Shown here one piece after another: positions 14,508 to 20,479 of a stretch of DNA of 26,629 nucleotides (its first letter is position 1; each line of letters begins with the position of its first letter). Under the pieces are notes generated by a model. The model was not told the DNA's origin. It saw only the letters and a list, made by a program, of their open reading frames with translations, and searched no databases. The stretch is taken from contig DECD01000039.1 in assembly GCA_002349055.1 (NCBI GenBank), positions 1 through 26,629 of the forward strand. The letters run 5' to 3'. Source of the stretch: Bacteroidales bacterium UBA2939. Its GTDB lineage: Bacteria; Bacteroidota; Bacteroidia; Bacteroidales; P3. The position numbers were made by a program, and so were the translations under genes.

Positions 14508-14526
14508 TATAATTATTCATTAATTA

Positions 14527-14952
14527 CTAGTACACCAGATTCATATCTCGGTCGACAAGTACACATTCATTGTCATCCTTGAAATACGCATATCGTTCTC
14601 CTTGTAAACTTGGCTGGCCAAAGTTTATCAGCGACCCCATTGGCATGCGCGTTAAACGCAGGTAGTTGAACAGCTGTTGTCTGTGTGCAGCAATCAGTTC
14701 GCTTACAGATTTCAGCTCGACAATTACATCATCCACAACCAAATCCATTTGATAATACTTTTCAAGTTGATGGTTTTTGTAGAAGCACTGCACCTGTTTT
14801 TCCCTCTCACATTTGATTCCCCTATCTTGCAGCTCCAGAAAGAGTGCTTCGTTGTAAATGGGTTCCAACAAACCACCTCCAAGTTCTCGGTGAACCTCCA
14901 TTGCAGCGCCTATGATAGAGTAAATTATTTCCTTGTGTCTGACAATGTTCAT
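14527..14952 (-). CDS. GxxExxY protein (PD-(D/E)XK-like)
   Basis: This 141-residue protein has the family signature GLLEPIY (G-x-x-E-x-x-Y, about 27-33) after IIGAAMEVHRELGGG. It also has the PD-(D/E)XK-like core MDLVVDDVIVELKS (about 68-81; Asp and Glu-Leu-Lys), then a conserved LIAAHRQQLFNYLRLT helix. Family members are widespread short proteins of unknown role that often occur as isolated, strain-variable genes. A nuclease function is suggested by fold but not established. It is AT-rich relative to the flanking core genes and is enclosed by a perfect 17-bp inverted repeat (14491-14507 and 14979-14995). No transposase is present. Confidence 0.88.
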   Translation of the reverse strand: MNIVRHKEIIYSIIGAAMEVHRELGGGLLEPIYNEALFLELQDRGIKCEREKQVQCFYKNHQLEKYYQMDLVVDDVIVELKSVSELIAAHRQQLFNYLRLTRMPMGSLINFGQPSLQGERYAYFKDDNECVLVDRDMNLVY

Positions 14953-14978
14953 ATATCAAATAATTAATGGTCAATTCG

Positions 14979-14995
14979 TGGCAATTCGTGTTAAA
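14979..14995 (-). repeat. Inverted repeat right of GxxExxY gene
   Basis: TGGCAATTCGTGTTAAA pairs exactly with 14491-14507. A partial second copy of its core (CAATTCGTG, 14972-14980) lies directly before it. The stop codon of the broken ORF 14991-15158 lies inside this repeat. Confidence 0.85.
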
Positions 14996-15158
14996 CACCT
15001 GCGCGGCGCCAGAGCTCGTGGTCGACGGGCAGGTCGGCGGTGCGCTTGCCGAAGGTGGTCATGTACTCGTAATGGGGCGCGTTCGCTCATCGGGCTCGCG
15101 GGCCAAAGCAGGCCGCGCGGCCGACGGTGACGTCGGGAATCTGTGCTGTGAGTTCCAT
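14991..15158 (-). pseudogene. Small ORF broken by an in-frame TGA, unknown product
   Basis: From ATG (15158-15156) the frame reads MELTAQIPDVTVGRAACFGP-RAR, then TGA (15089-15087). It continues without a shift as ANAPHYEYMTTFGKRTADLP-VDHELWRRAGV to TAA at 14993-14991, 55 amino-acid codons in all. The part after the TGA keeps a natural composition and GC-rich codon use, so it looks like a small gene or gene remnant with a recent nonsense change. I do not recognise the family. Selenocysteine readthrough is unlikely. Its 3' end merges with the inverted repeat of the GxxExxY unit. Confidence 0.45.
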
Positions 15159-15184
15159 AATGTTTTTGTTTTATATGTGAATTA

Positions 15185-15715
15185 TTATTGTTCCGAATAT
15201 TCTTGTCCGTACAGGAAATCCATAAGGTCAACAAACTCAAACTGGCAACCTGGTTTGACAATCAGTACACCACAGTCACAACTGTCTTGTGGTACATATG
15301 CAATGTCGCCCTGACAGAACACCGTCTTGTCCGCCGAGGTATTGTGATATTTAACACCCATCCTTTGCAGTTTCTGACCGCACTCATAAATGTAATACAT
15401 CAAGTCGTCCGCCGCGACATAGAAGTCTTCCAATGCAGCGGAGTCGTTCTCCACGTCGTGCAGCATTCTTTCCCAACATTCTTTGGAACGGAATATAAAA
15501 ACATATTCTGTCTGTTCTCCGTCCACATACACATCTTCCGTCTCTCTATATTGAGATATGGTGTCGCCGACGGAAACAATACCATTGAAAGATGCATCTC
15601 CTGCGGCCTCGTTCGCCATAGCCTCATCAAGTTCGGCAGGCTCACCACAGCTCTTACATCCAGCTATCAGCCCGATGCAGCACAGCACGACGAGGGTCAA
15701 AATTGCTTTCTTCAT
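15185..15715 (-). CDS. Putative lipoprotein, function unknown
   Basis: This 176-residue protein has a signal peptide with a lipobox (LIAGC, Cys20), so it is probably lipidated and envelope-anchored. The mature part is acidic and has several cysteines (CKSCGE, KECWERM, ECGQKL, VFCQGD, DSCDCGV). These may form disulfides in the periplasm. No known domain was recognised. Codon use is mixed and more AT-rich than core genes. Its upstream neighbour is the small membrane protein at 15809, with a GC-rich hairpin in the 93-base gap and no promoter box. Transcription probably comes from further upstream. Confidence 0.7.
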   Translation of the reverse strand: MKKAILTLVVLCCIGLIAGCKSCGEPAELDEAMANEAAGDASFNGIVSVGDTISQYRETEDVYVDGEQTEYVFIFRSKECWERMLHDVENDSAALEDFYVAADDLMYYIYECGQKLQRMGVKYHNTSADKTVFCQGDIAYVPQDSCDCGVLIVKPGCQFEFVDLMDFLYGQEYSEQ

Positions 15716-15762
15716 ATACCTTTTATATTATATGTCATGCATCAATCTTTCGGCGGGGTTTT

Positions 15763-15796
15763 GTTGCGGCGCGGCGGCAAGCCGCCGCGCCGCAAC
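15763..15796. repeat. GC-rich perfect hairpin
   Basis: This is a perfect 16-bp inverted repeat, GTTGCGGCGCGGCGGC (15763-15778) with its complement (15781-15796) and a 2-nt loop. It lies between two minus-strand genes. No T-run follows on either side, so a simple intrinsic terminator is unlikely; it may be a repeat element or an RNA-stability structure. Confidence 0.85.
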
Positions 15797-15808
15797 ATCC
15801 GCCACGGG

Positions 15809-16045
15809 TTATTCCTTGCGCTTGCGCTCGGCCTCGTCTTCCTTGGCAGAGGACTTTATCTGCTCGTGGCCTTGGTCGAGAAACCACCAAAGGATGGTGA
15901 AGACAACGCCACTTACTACCCCGTTAATGATAGAGTAGCGAAGTTCGTGGTGCGAAAACAATATGTTCACAAGGAAATCCACCAATGTGAATACGCCAAA
16001 CAGAAACAGATAGTATGCCCAGTTCTTTTTCTTGAATAGTTTCAT
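15809..16045 (-). CDS. Small two-helix membrane protein, function unknown
   Basis: This 78-residue protein has a basic N-terminus (MKLFKKKNW), two probable membrane helices (about 10-30, YYLFLFGVFTLVDFLVNIL, and about 38-56, SIINGVVSGVVFTILWWFL) and a charged C-terminal tail (KEDEAERKRKE). The pattern is that of a real inner-membrane protein with both ends probably in the cytoplasm. I recognise no family. It starts just after the vestigial zinc-ribbon tail at 16070-16148 and precedes the lipoprotein gene on the same strand. Confidence 0.6.
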   Translation of the reverse strand: MKLFKKKNWAYYLFLFGVFTLVDFLVNILFSHHELRYSIINGVVSGVVFTILWWFLDQGHEQIKSSAKEDEAERKRKE

Positions 16046-16069
16046 ATTTCTATTGTTTATTAATCATTT

Positions 16070-16148
16070 TTATTTCTTCTGCCAGCGCTTGAGCGTGGGG
16101 AAGTACTGACGGAGCTGCTGGCGGTACTCGTCGGCGTTGAGGTTCAGT
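16070..16148 (-). pseudogene. Duplicated 3' end of the transketolase/zinc-ribbon gene
   Basis: Minus-strand translation gives ALNLNADEYRQQLRQYFPTL-KRWQKK and a TAA stop. This matches the last residues of the fusion protein encoded at 17079-18293 (ADEYRQQLRQYFPQLKRWQKE). At DNA level 16081-16143 and 17090-17152 differ at about 5 of 63 bases and are in the same orientation, 1009 bases apart. The WG-repeat gene lies exactly between the two copies. No start codon belongs to this piece, so it is a remnant, not a gene. Confidence 0.8.
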
Positions 16149-16151
16149 GCT

Positions 16152-17075
16152 CTACCAACGAAGCCAGTTGCCCCGTTTCATCAGTTTGTCAATTAGGGTT
16201 GCCTTGGTCACGGGCTTCTGTATCTCGAAGATTCCGGAGGGGTCGATGAAGCCGTGCGTGTCGCCGATACGGGCGTAGGCAAGACCTTCGGAGAAGAAGT
16301 GCAGATTGTCGAAACGAACATCGATAATGAGGTTGCCTGCCTTGTCGATGGCACCGCTTTTGTCGCCAATCTTGACGATGGAGCGTCCTTCGATGAGGGT
16401 GTCGACATGGTCGAATCTCTCGCCGAGCAGCACCACATCGTGACCGTCGTGGTCGATGAAGCGCCATTTGCCCTCTTTCTTCGCTGGCGCCAACCCTTCG
16501 GAGAAGGACTCGGTCTCGTCGAATTCGGGTGCTATGGCGAATTTGCCTTCCTTGTTGACAAACCCGCACTTGTCCCCGTCGTTGACGACGACAGGCATAA
16601 GGTCTTCCTCGAAGGTGTAGGCAAAGCTGAACTTTGGCTTTATTACCAGTTTGCCGGTCCTGTCGATGGCACCGTATCGCCAATCGTCATCTCCGACGAT
16701 GAATTCAGCGGCCGCCAACCCGCAGGAGAAGTTCTCCACGTCGGTACAGTCCTCGCCGAGTTCGGCGAGGACTCTGCCGTTCCTGTCTATGATGTGGAAG
16801 CCGTCGCCGATAGAGCATGCTGCCACTCCCTCGGTGAAGGCAAGGGCGAAGTCGTACTGCGGCTTGATCACCATCTTGCCGTAGCGGTCGATGAAACCGT
16901 ACTTATTGTTGACCTCGACGGCCGCCAGCCCCTCAGAGAAGCCGGATGCCGCGGTGTACTGCGGCGCGATGGCGACATGTCCTTGCCGGTCGATGTATCC
17001 CCATTTGTTCTTTATCAACACCGCCGCAAGCCCGTCAGAGAAGAGCCAGGGGGATCCTGCCAAACTGTTCTTCAT
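16152..17075 (-). CDS. WG-repeat protein
   Basis: This 307-residue protein is made almost entirely of WG repeats (PF14903 type), with units such as NKWGYIDRQGHVAIAPQY, NKYGFIDRYGKMVIKPQYD, YGAIDRTGKLVIKPKF and CGFVNKEGKFAIAPEFD. Each is followed by an (A/S)FxEGLA motif, and about eight units are visible. Such proteins are beta-rich and thought to mediate binding; no enzyme activity is known. There is no signal peptide at the chosen start, so it is probably cytoplasmic, unless a longer N-terminus was lost. The start is 3 bases after the stop of the transketolase-like gene. Direct repeats derived from the end of that gene lie on both sides, suggesting insertion there. Confidence 0.9.
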   Translation of the reverse strand: MKNSLAGSPWLFSDGLAAVLIKNKWGYIDRQGHVAIAPQYTAASGFSEGLAAVEVNNKYGFIDRYGKMVIKPQYDFALAFTEGVAACSIGDGFHIIDRNGRVLAELGEDCTDVENFSCGLAAAEFIVGDDDWRYGAIDRTGKLVIKPKFSFAYTFEEDLMPVVVNDGDKCGFVNKEGKFAIAPEFDETESFSEGLAPAKKEGKWRFIDHDGHDVVLLGERFDHVDTLIEGRSIVKIGDKSGAIDKAGNLIIDVRFDNLHFFSEGLAYARIGDTHGFIDPSGIFEIQKPVTKATLIDKLMKRGNWLRW

Positions 17076-17078
17076 AGG

Positions 17079-18293
17079 CTATTCTTTTTGCCAGCGTTTG
17101 AGCTGGGGGAAGTACTGGCGGAGCTGCTGGCGGTACTCGTCGGCGGTGAGGTGCTGGTTGGTGTTCTGGTTGAACTGGTCGACGAACTGGACGCAGAAGT
17201 CTATCATCTGCTCCATGGTGCAGTCCTGCGTGAAGTGGCCGTCGGCGAAGCAGTACTTGCAGTAGTCGGGGTTGTCGCTCACGACCTCGTCGGTCAGCGG
17301 CATGCCGCAGCTCTGGCAGTAGCGCTGCTTGGGTGCGCCGGGCTTGCGCTGGAGGACGGCATAGACCTTGGCCATGATGTCGGCGGCGCGGAGGTGGTAG
17401 TTGGTGAGCATCTCGTCGGGGGTGCCGCTCTCGCCGAACTTGTCGTCCACGGCCACGTACTCCATCGGCGTGGGGCAGCGGAGGGCGAGGGTCTGGGCCA
17501 CGCTGTCGCCGAGGCCGCCGTTGAAGAGGTGCTCCTCACAGGTGACGACGGCGCCGGTCTTGCGTGCGCTGGCCACGATGGCCTCCACGTCGAGCGGCTT
17601 GATGGTGTGGATATTGATAACCTCGCAGCTGATGCCGACCTTCTCGAGCATCTCGGCGGCCTGCAGGGCTTCCCACACAAGGTGGCCGCAGGCGAAGAGG
17701 GTCACGTCCTTGCCCTCGCTCAGCAGCTGGGCCTTGCCGATTTCAAACTTCTCACCTTCCGGCAGGAAGCAGGGCATCTTGCTGCGGCCGAGGCGCAGAT
17801 AGACGGGGCCGACGTGCTCGGCGGCGGCCAGCGTGGCGGCCTTGGCCTGGTTGAAGTCGGCGGGCACCAGCACGGTCATGTTGGGCAGCACCTTCATCAG
17901 GGCGATGTCCTCCATGGTCTGGTGCGTGGCGCCGTCCTCGCCGAGCGAGATGCCAGCGTGCGAGCCGCATATCTTGACGTTCTTGTTCGAGTAGCACACC
18001 ACCTGGCGTATCTGGTCATAGACGCGGCCGGTGACGAACTCGGCGAAGCCCCCGATGAAGGGCACCTTGCCGCAGAGGCTCAGGCCGGCGGCAATGCCGA
18101 CCATATTGGCCTCGGCGATGCCGCACTGGATGAAGCGCTCGGGGAATTCCTTGGCGAAGCCGTCCATCTTGACGCTGCCTTTCACGTCGGCGCTCAGGGC
18201 GACGACATTCTCGTTCTTGCGGCCAGCCTCTACCAGGCCTTCGCCCATGCCGGCGCGCAACTCTTTGCTTGATTGTTTTTCGTAGTGGGTCAT
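17079..18293 (-). CDS. Transketolase C-terminal half fused to a zinc-ribbon domain
   Basis: Residues 1-315 of 404 match the transketolase C-terminal subunit: a pyrimidine-binding domain with FIQCGIAEANMVGIAAGLS (54-72), GSHAGISLGEDGATHQTMED (110-129) and PVYLRLGR, then the C-terminal domain with INIHTIKPLD and TCEEH. Residues about 324-404 form a separate module with Cys326, Cys329, Cys345 and Cys348 (YCQSCGMPL...DYCKYCFADGHFT). It resembles the putative zinc ribbon PF12674 and ends LKRWQKE. Split transketolases need an N-terminal, thiamine-diphosphate-binding subunit; none is encoded in this window. The upstream neighbour is a four-helix-bundle gene. Catalysis is possible only with a partner encoded elsewhere. 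I do not recall this fusion; the zinc ribbon could be regulatory or a fusion accident. Confidence 0.88.
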   Translation of the reverse strand: MTHYEKQSSKELRAGMGEGLVEAGRKNENVVALSADVKGSVKMDGFAKEFPERFIQCGIAEANMVGIAAGLSLCGKVPFIGGFAEFVTGRVYDQIRQVVCYSNKNVKICGSHAGISLGEDGATHQTMEDIALMKVLPNMTVLVPADFNQAKAATLAAAEHVGPVYLRLGRSKMPCFLPEGEKFEIGKAQLLSEGKDVTLFACGHLVWEALQAAEMLEKVGISCEVINIHTIKPLDVEAIVASARKTGAVVTCEEHLFNGGLGDSVAQTLALRCPTPMEYVAVDDKFGESGTPDEMLTNYHLRAADIMAKVYAVLQRKPGAPKQRYCQSCGMPLTDEVVSDNPDYCKYCFADGHFTQDCTMEQMIDFCVQFVDQFNQNTNQHLTADEYRQQLRQYFPQLKRWQKE

Positions 18294-18326
18294 TGTTATT
18301 TTGTTTTTTTTGTTATTGTCTTTTGG

Positions 18327-18389
18327 TTCGGACGGGTCAGACTGGTCAGACAGGTCGGACGGGTCTGACTAGTCCGACTTGTCCGACAA
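18327..18389. repeat. Seven-unit 9-bp repeat, consensus GTCnGACnn
   Basis: Seven adjacent 9-mers (TTCGGACGG, GTCAGACTG, GTCAGACAG, GTCGGACGG, GTCTGACTA, GTCCGACTT, GTCCGACAA) lie between the transketolase-like start and the four-helix-bundle stop. Each unit carries the palindrome GTC-n-GAC (the first starts TTC), so many alternative hairpins are possible. Confidence 0.85.
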
Positions 18390-18390
18390 G

Positions 18391-18972
18391 CTATCCTTTC
18401 TGCTGGTTGCGGTAGGCTAGGCGGGCTTTTGTCATCTGCTCGCGGACTCCTCCTTCCTCCAGAAATTGTTGCTGTTGTTTCTCTATCAGTTTACGCAACA
18501 TATAGGTCGCCTGGTTAATCAATGTAATGCATAGGTTGGCCAACTCCTCATCGTCAAGTCTGCCCATAAGGAGGGTATATTCCGTGTCTATCTTCTCGCT
18601 GCGGGCATATTCACGCATGGCCTCATAGCGGGGATGTCCCTGTTTCCATTGTTCCAATCCGTGCTGCCGAAGATAATCTTCGTAATCCACCAACAACTCC
18701 TCCAGACTAGCCTTGACTACATTGGTCAGCTTTATCTCCGTCTCACGCGACGTAGTGGCAGCCTCGCTTCCTTCAGCGATGTTCTGTTTGCCGCTCCGTG
18801 CCGCCTGCACCATCTGATCCACCGTGCGGTCGCCCTTGCCAAGGTATGTGTGTGCAAAGTGATAGGTCAGGTCGCAGATAATCTCCGTCACTCGATAGAC
18901 CCTCAGTTTGCGGTAGCCACCCAAAGGCTTGAGGAAGGGGGCGGGGGCTTGGTTGCTGTTGGTGTTGTTCAT
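18391..18972 (-). CDS. Four-helix-bundle protein (23S rRNA-intervening-sequence-like)
   Basis: This 193-residue protein has the four-helix-bundle family pattern: YRKLRVYRVTEIICDLTYHFAHTYLGKGDRTVDQMVQAARSGKQNIAEGSEA (about 20-71), then TSRETEIKLTNVVKASLEELLVDYEDYLR. The IAEG segment is the hallmark. A longer C-terminal extension with NQATYMLRKLIEKQQQQFLEEGGVREQM matches the suffix subtype. Family members are small, often strain-variable proteins; some sit in rRNA intervening sequences or assist diversity-generating retroelements (bAvd). Neither context is visible here. It follows the vWA gene by 29 bases and ends 1 base before a 9-bp repeat array. Confidence 0.85.
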   Translation of the reverse strand: MNNTNSNQAPAPFLKPLGGYRKLRVYRVTEIICDLTYHFAHTYLGKGDRTVDQMVQAARSGKQNIAEGSEAATTSRETEIKLTNVVKASLEELLVDYEDYLRQHGLEQWKQGHPRYEAMREYARSEKIDTEYTLLMGRLDDEELANLCITLINQATYMLRKLIEKQQQQFLEEGGVREQMTKARLAYRNQQKG

Positions 18973-19001
18973 TGCATTCTCTTTTTGTCGGACATGCCGG
19001 A

Positions 19002-20357
19002 TTATTTGCTGTCAAATGTTATCTTTGTTGTCTGCGAGCTTTCTATCACGAATCTCTTGGTTTGCACTTTGTCGTATTTGGTGGCGTTCTGGGGGTGGAG
19101 GACCACTTCGTACTGGCCGGGCTGCAATAACAGTCTTTCGCCGGCGGTGCTGGGGTTGAGGTCGGTGGCGAAGTCCACCTGGCCGTCGCGCAATCTGAAG
19201 ATGGCGCCGGTGGTGATGCCTTTGGGCTTGCTGAGGACCAGCATGCCAGGCATGGGCACCGAGAGCTCGGTGGCGGCATTGCCGCGCACCTCGACGCCGC
19301 GCAAGGTGGTGACGGGCAGGGTCTGCACCTCCACATCATAGCGTCCGGCGAGGTACTGGCCGGTTTCGCCGACCTCCTGCGCCGCCACGCGCTCGCCGCT
19401 GCCGGCACGGCGCACAATGACATCCACGTTGGTCTGCTGCCACTGCGGACGCTGCCCGACGTACTGCACCTTGAGGGTGCCCTCGCTGACGGTGATGTCG
19501 ACGGTGTTGACCTTGTCGACGGAGAACTGCATGGCCTCACGCCGCAGCGGTGGATGGGTGAAGACCGTCATGTCGTAAGTGACAAGGGGGTCCATCAGCA
19601 GCGTGTCGGGCCTCAGCTTGGCATCGACGCTGTAGATGGTGCTGTGGCGACCGATGCCGGTACGGTGGTCGTAGAAGGCCACGGGATGCTCGGTCTCATA
19701 GAGGTCGCCCGAGGCATCCACCATGTTCAGCACCACCTTGGCTTTGTGGCCGCTGAGGCGGAAGATGTCGTGGAGGGTCTTGGAAAAGTCCTCCTCGTTG
19801 ACCACGGGGAAGACGCTGCCGGCGCACGAGGCATGGGCCGAGAAGTGACCGCCGATGCAGAGCACAAAGGTCTGCACCACCACACCCGAGAGCTGCACCT
19901 GGCGCGCCACGTCGCATATCTCGGCATCGCAGTCGTCCATGCCATCGGTGATGATGAGAATCAGGTTGCGGCTCGACCCCGTGGCCGGGAAATCGCTCAG
20001 GGCGTCGGTCAGCGCCGCCGCCACCGTGCAGCCTCCCTGCGGCACCAGGGTCTTTATCTTGCTTTGCAGACGATAGATATTGTCCGACCCGAACGGCACC
20101 TCGAGGCGTGTGCCGAACTGGTCCTTGTTGAGGTGTCCGAAGACGCGCAGCGCCACGTCGACGTCGTGCTGTTTCGAGATGCTGTCGAGGAACGACAGCA
20201 GCACCTGTTGCGTCACCTTGATTTTCGAATTGCTCTGCCAGTGGTCCCACATCGAGTTGGAGCAGTCCATGATGAGCAGCAGACGCGTCTTCTCCTGTTG
20301 CTGTGCCTGTGCCGTCACGGCCACCAATAACAATAATATTATGAACAGTCTGCGCAT
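19002..20357 (-). CDS. Exported von Willebrand factor A domain protein
   Basis: This 451-residue protein has a signal peptide (MRRLFIILLLLVAVTAQAQ). Residues about 25-200 form a vWA domain with a complete-looking MIDAS: DCSNS (31-35, DxSxS), a Thr in GGCTVAAAL and ITDGMDD. The rest is beta-rich, with repeated short segments (YDVEVQTLPVTTLRGVEV, GAIFRLRDGQ) that resemble repeat or PEGA-like surface modules. It probably binds a divalent metal and a protein ligand in the periplasm or at the cell surface. It lacks a C-terminal secretion-sorting domain that I can see. It is transcribed from its own canonical promoter, divergent from the C1 peptidase gene, and heads the long minus-strand block. Confidence 0.85.
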   Translation of the reverse strand: MRRLFIILLLLVAVTAQAQQQEKTRLLLIMDCSNSMWDHWQSNSKIKVTQQVLLSFLDSISKQHDVDVALRVFGHLNKDQFGTRLEVPFGSDNIYRLQSKIKTLVPQGGCTVAAALTDALSDFPATGSSRNLILIITDGMDDCDAEICDVARQVQLSGVVVQTFVLCIGGHFSAHASCAGSVFPVVNEEDFSKTLHDIFRLSGHKAKVVLNMVDASGDLYETEHPVAFYDHRTGIGRHSTIYSVDAKLRPDTLLMDPLVTYDMTVFTHPPLRREAMQFSVDKVNTVDITVSEGTLKVQYVGQRPQWQQTNVDVIVRRAGSGERVAAQEVGETGQYLAGRYDVEVQTLPVTTLRGVEVRGNAATELSVPMPGMLVLSKPKGITTGAIFRLRDGQVDFATDLNPSTAGERLLLQPGQYEVVLHPQNATKYDKVQTKRFVIESSQTTKITFDSK

Positions 20358-20379
20358 TTTATTACAAATATTTTAAAAT

Positions 20380-20410
20380 GCAAAGATACGAATTTTTTTT
20401 TTACCACCAA
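20380..20410 (-). promoter_or_regulatory. Promoter for the vWA gene and possibly the downstream block
   Basis: On the minus strand TTG (20410-20408) is followed after 19 bases by TATCTTTGC (20388-20380), in the A-rich TTCGTATCTTTGC context. The vWA start is 23 bases further on. It lies about 16 bases from the divergent -7 box at 20426. Confidence 0.8.
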
Positions 20411-20425
20411 TTCAAAAAAAAGTCG

Positions 20426-20434
20426 TATCTTTGC
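20426..20434 (+). promoter_or_regulatory. -7 box for the C1 peptidase gene
   Basis: TATCTTTGC sits in the context AAAAAAAAGTCGTATCTTTGC. The -33 region (about 20400-20406) falls in a T-run without a clear TTTG. It overlaps the upstream region of the divergent vWA promoter, so the two may compete or be co-regulated. Confidence 0.7.
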
Positions 20435-20479
20435 ACCGCATTTTATGCGTAAAACTAATAATAAATTAACAATAAACCA

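Noticed and set aside
14263..14520. Small proteins encoded by the repeat array on either strand
   Set aside because: The frames are produced by the repeated sequence, shift between units (41 bp is not a multiple of three) and have no start context or family similarity.
15087..15089. Selenocysteine at the in-frame TGA
   Set aside because: No convincing bSECIS hairpin with an exposed loop just downstream was identified, the residue context does not match a known selenoprotein, and Sec use is rare in this order.
15763..15796. Intrinsic terminator
   Set aside because: The stem is strong but no T-run follows on either strand.
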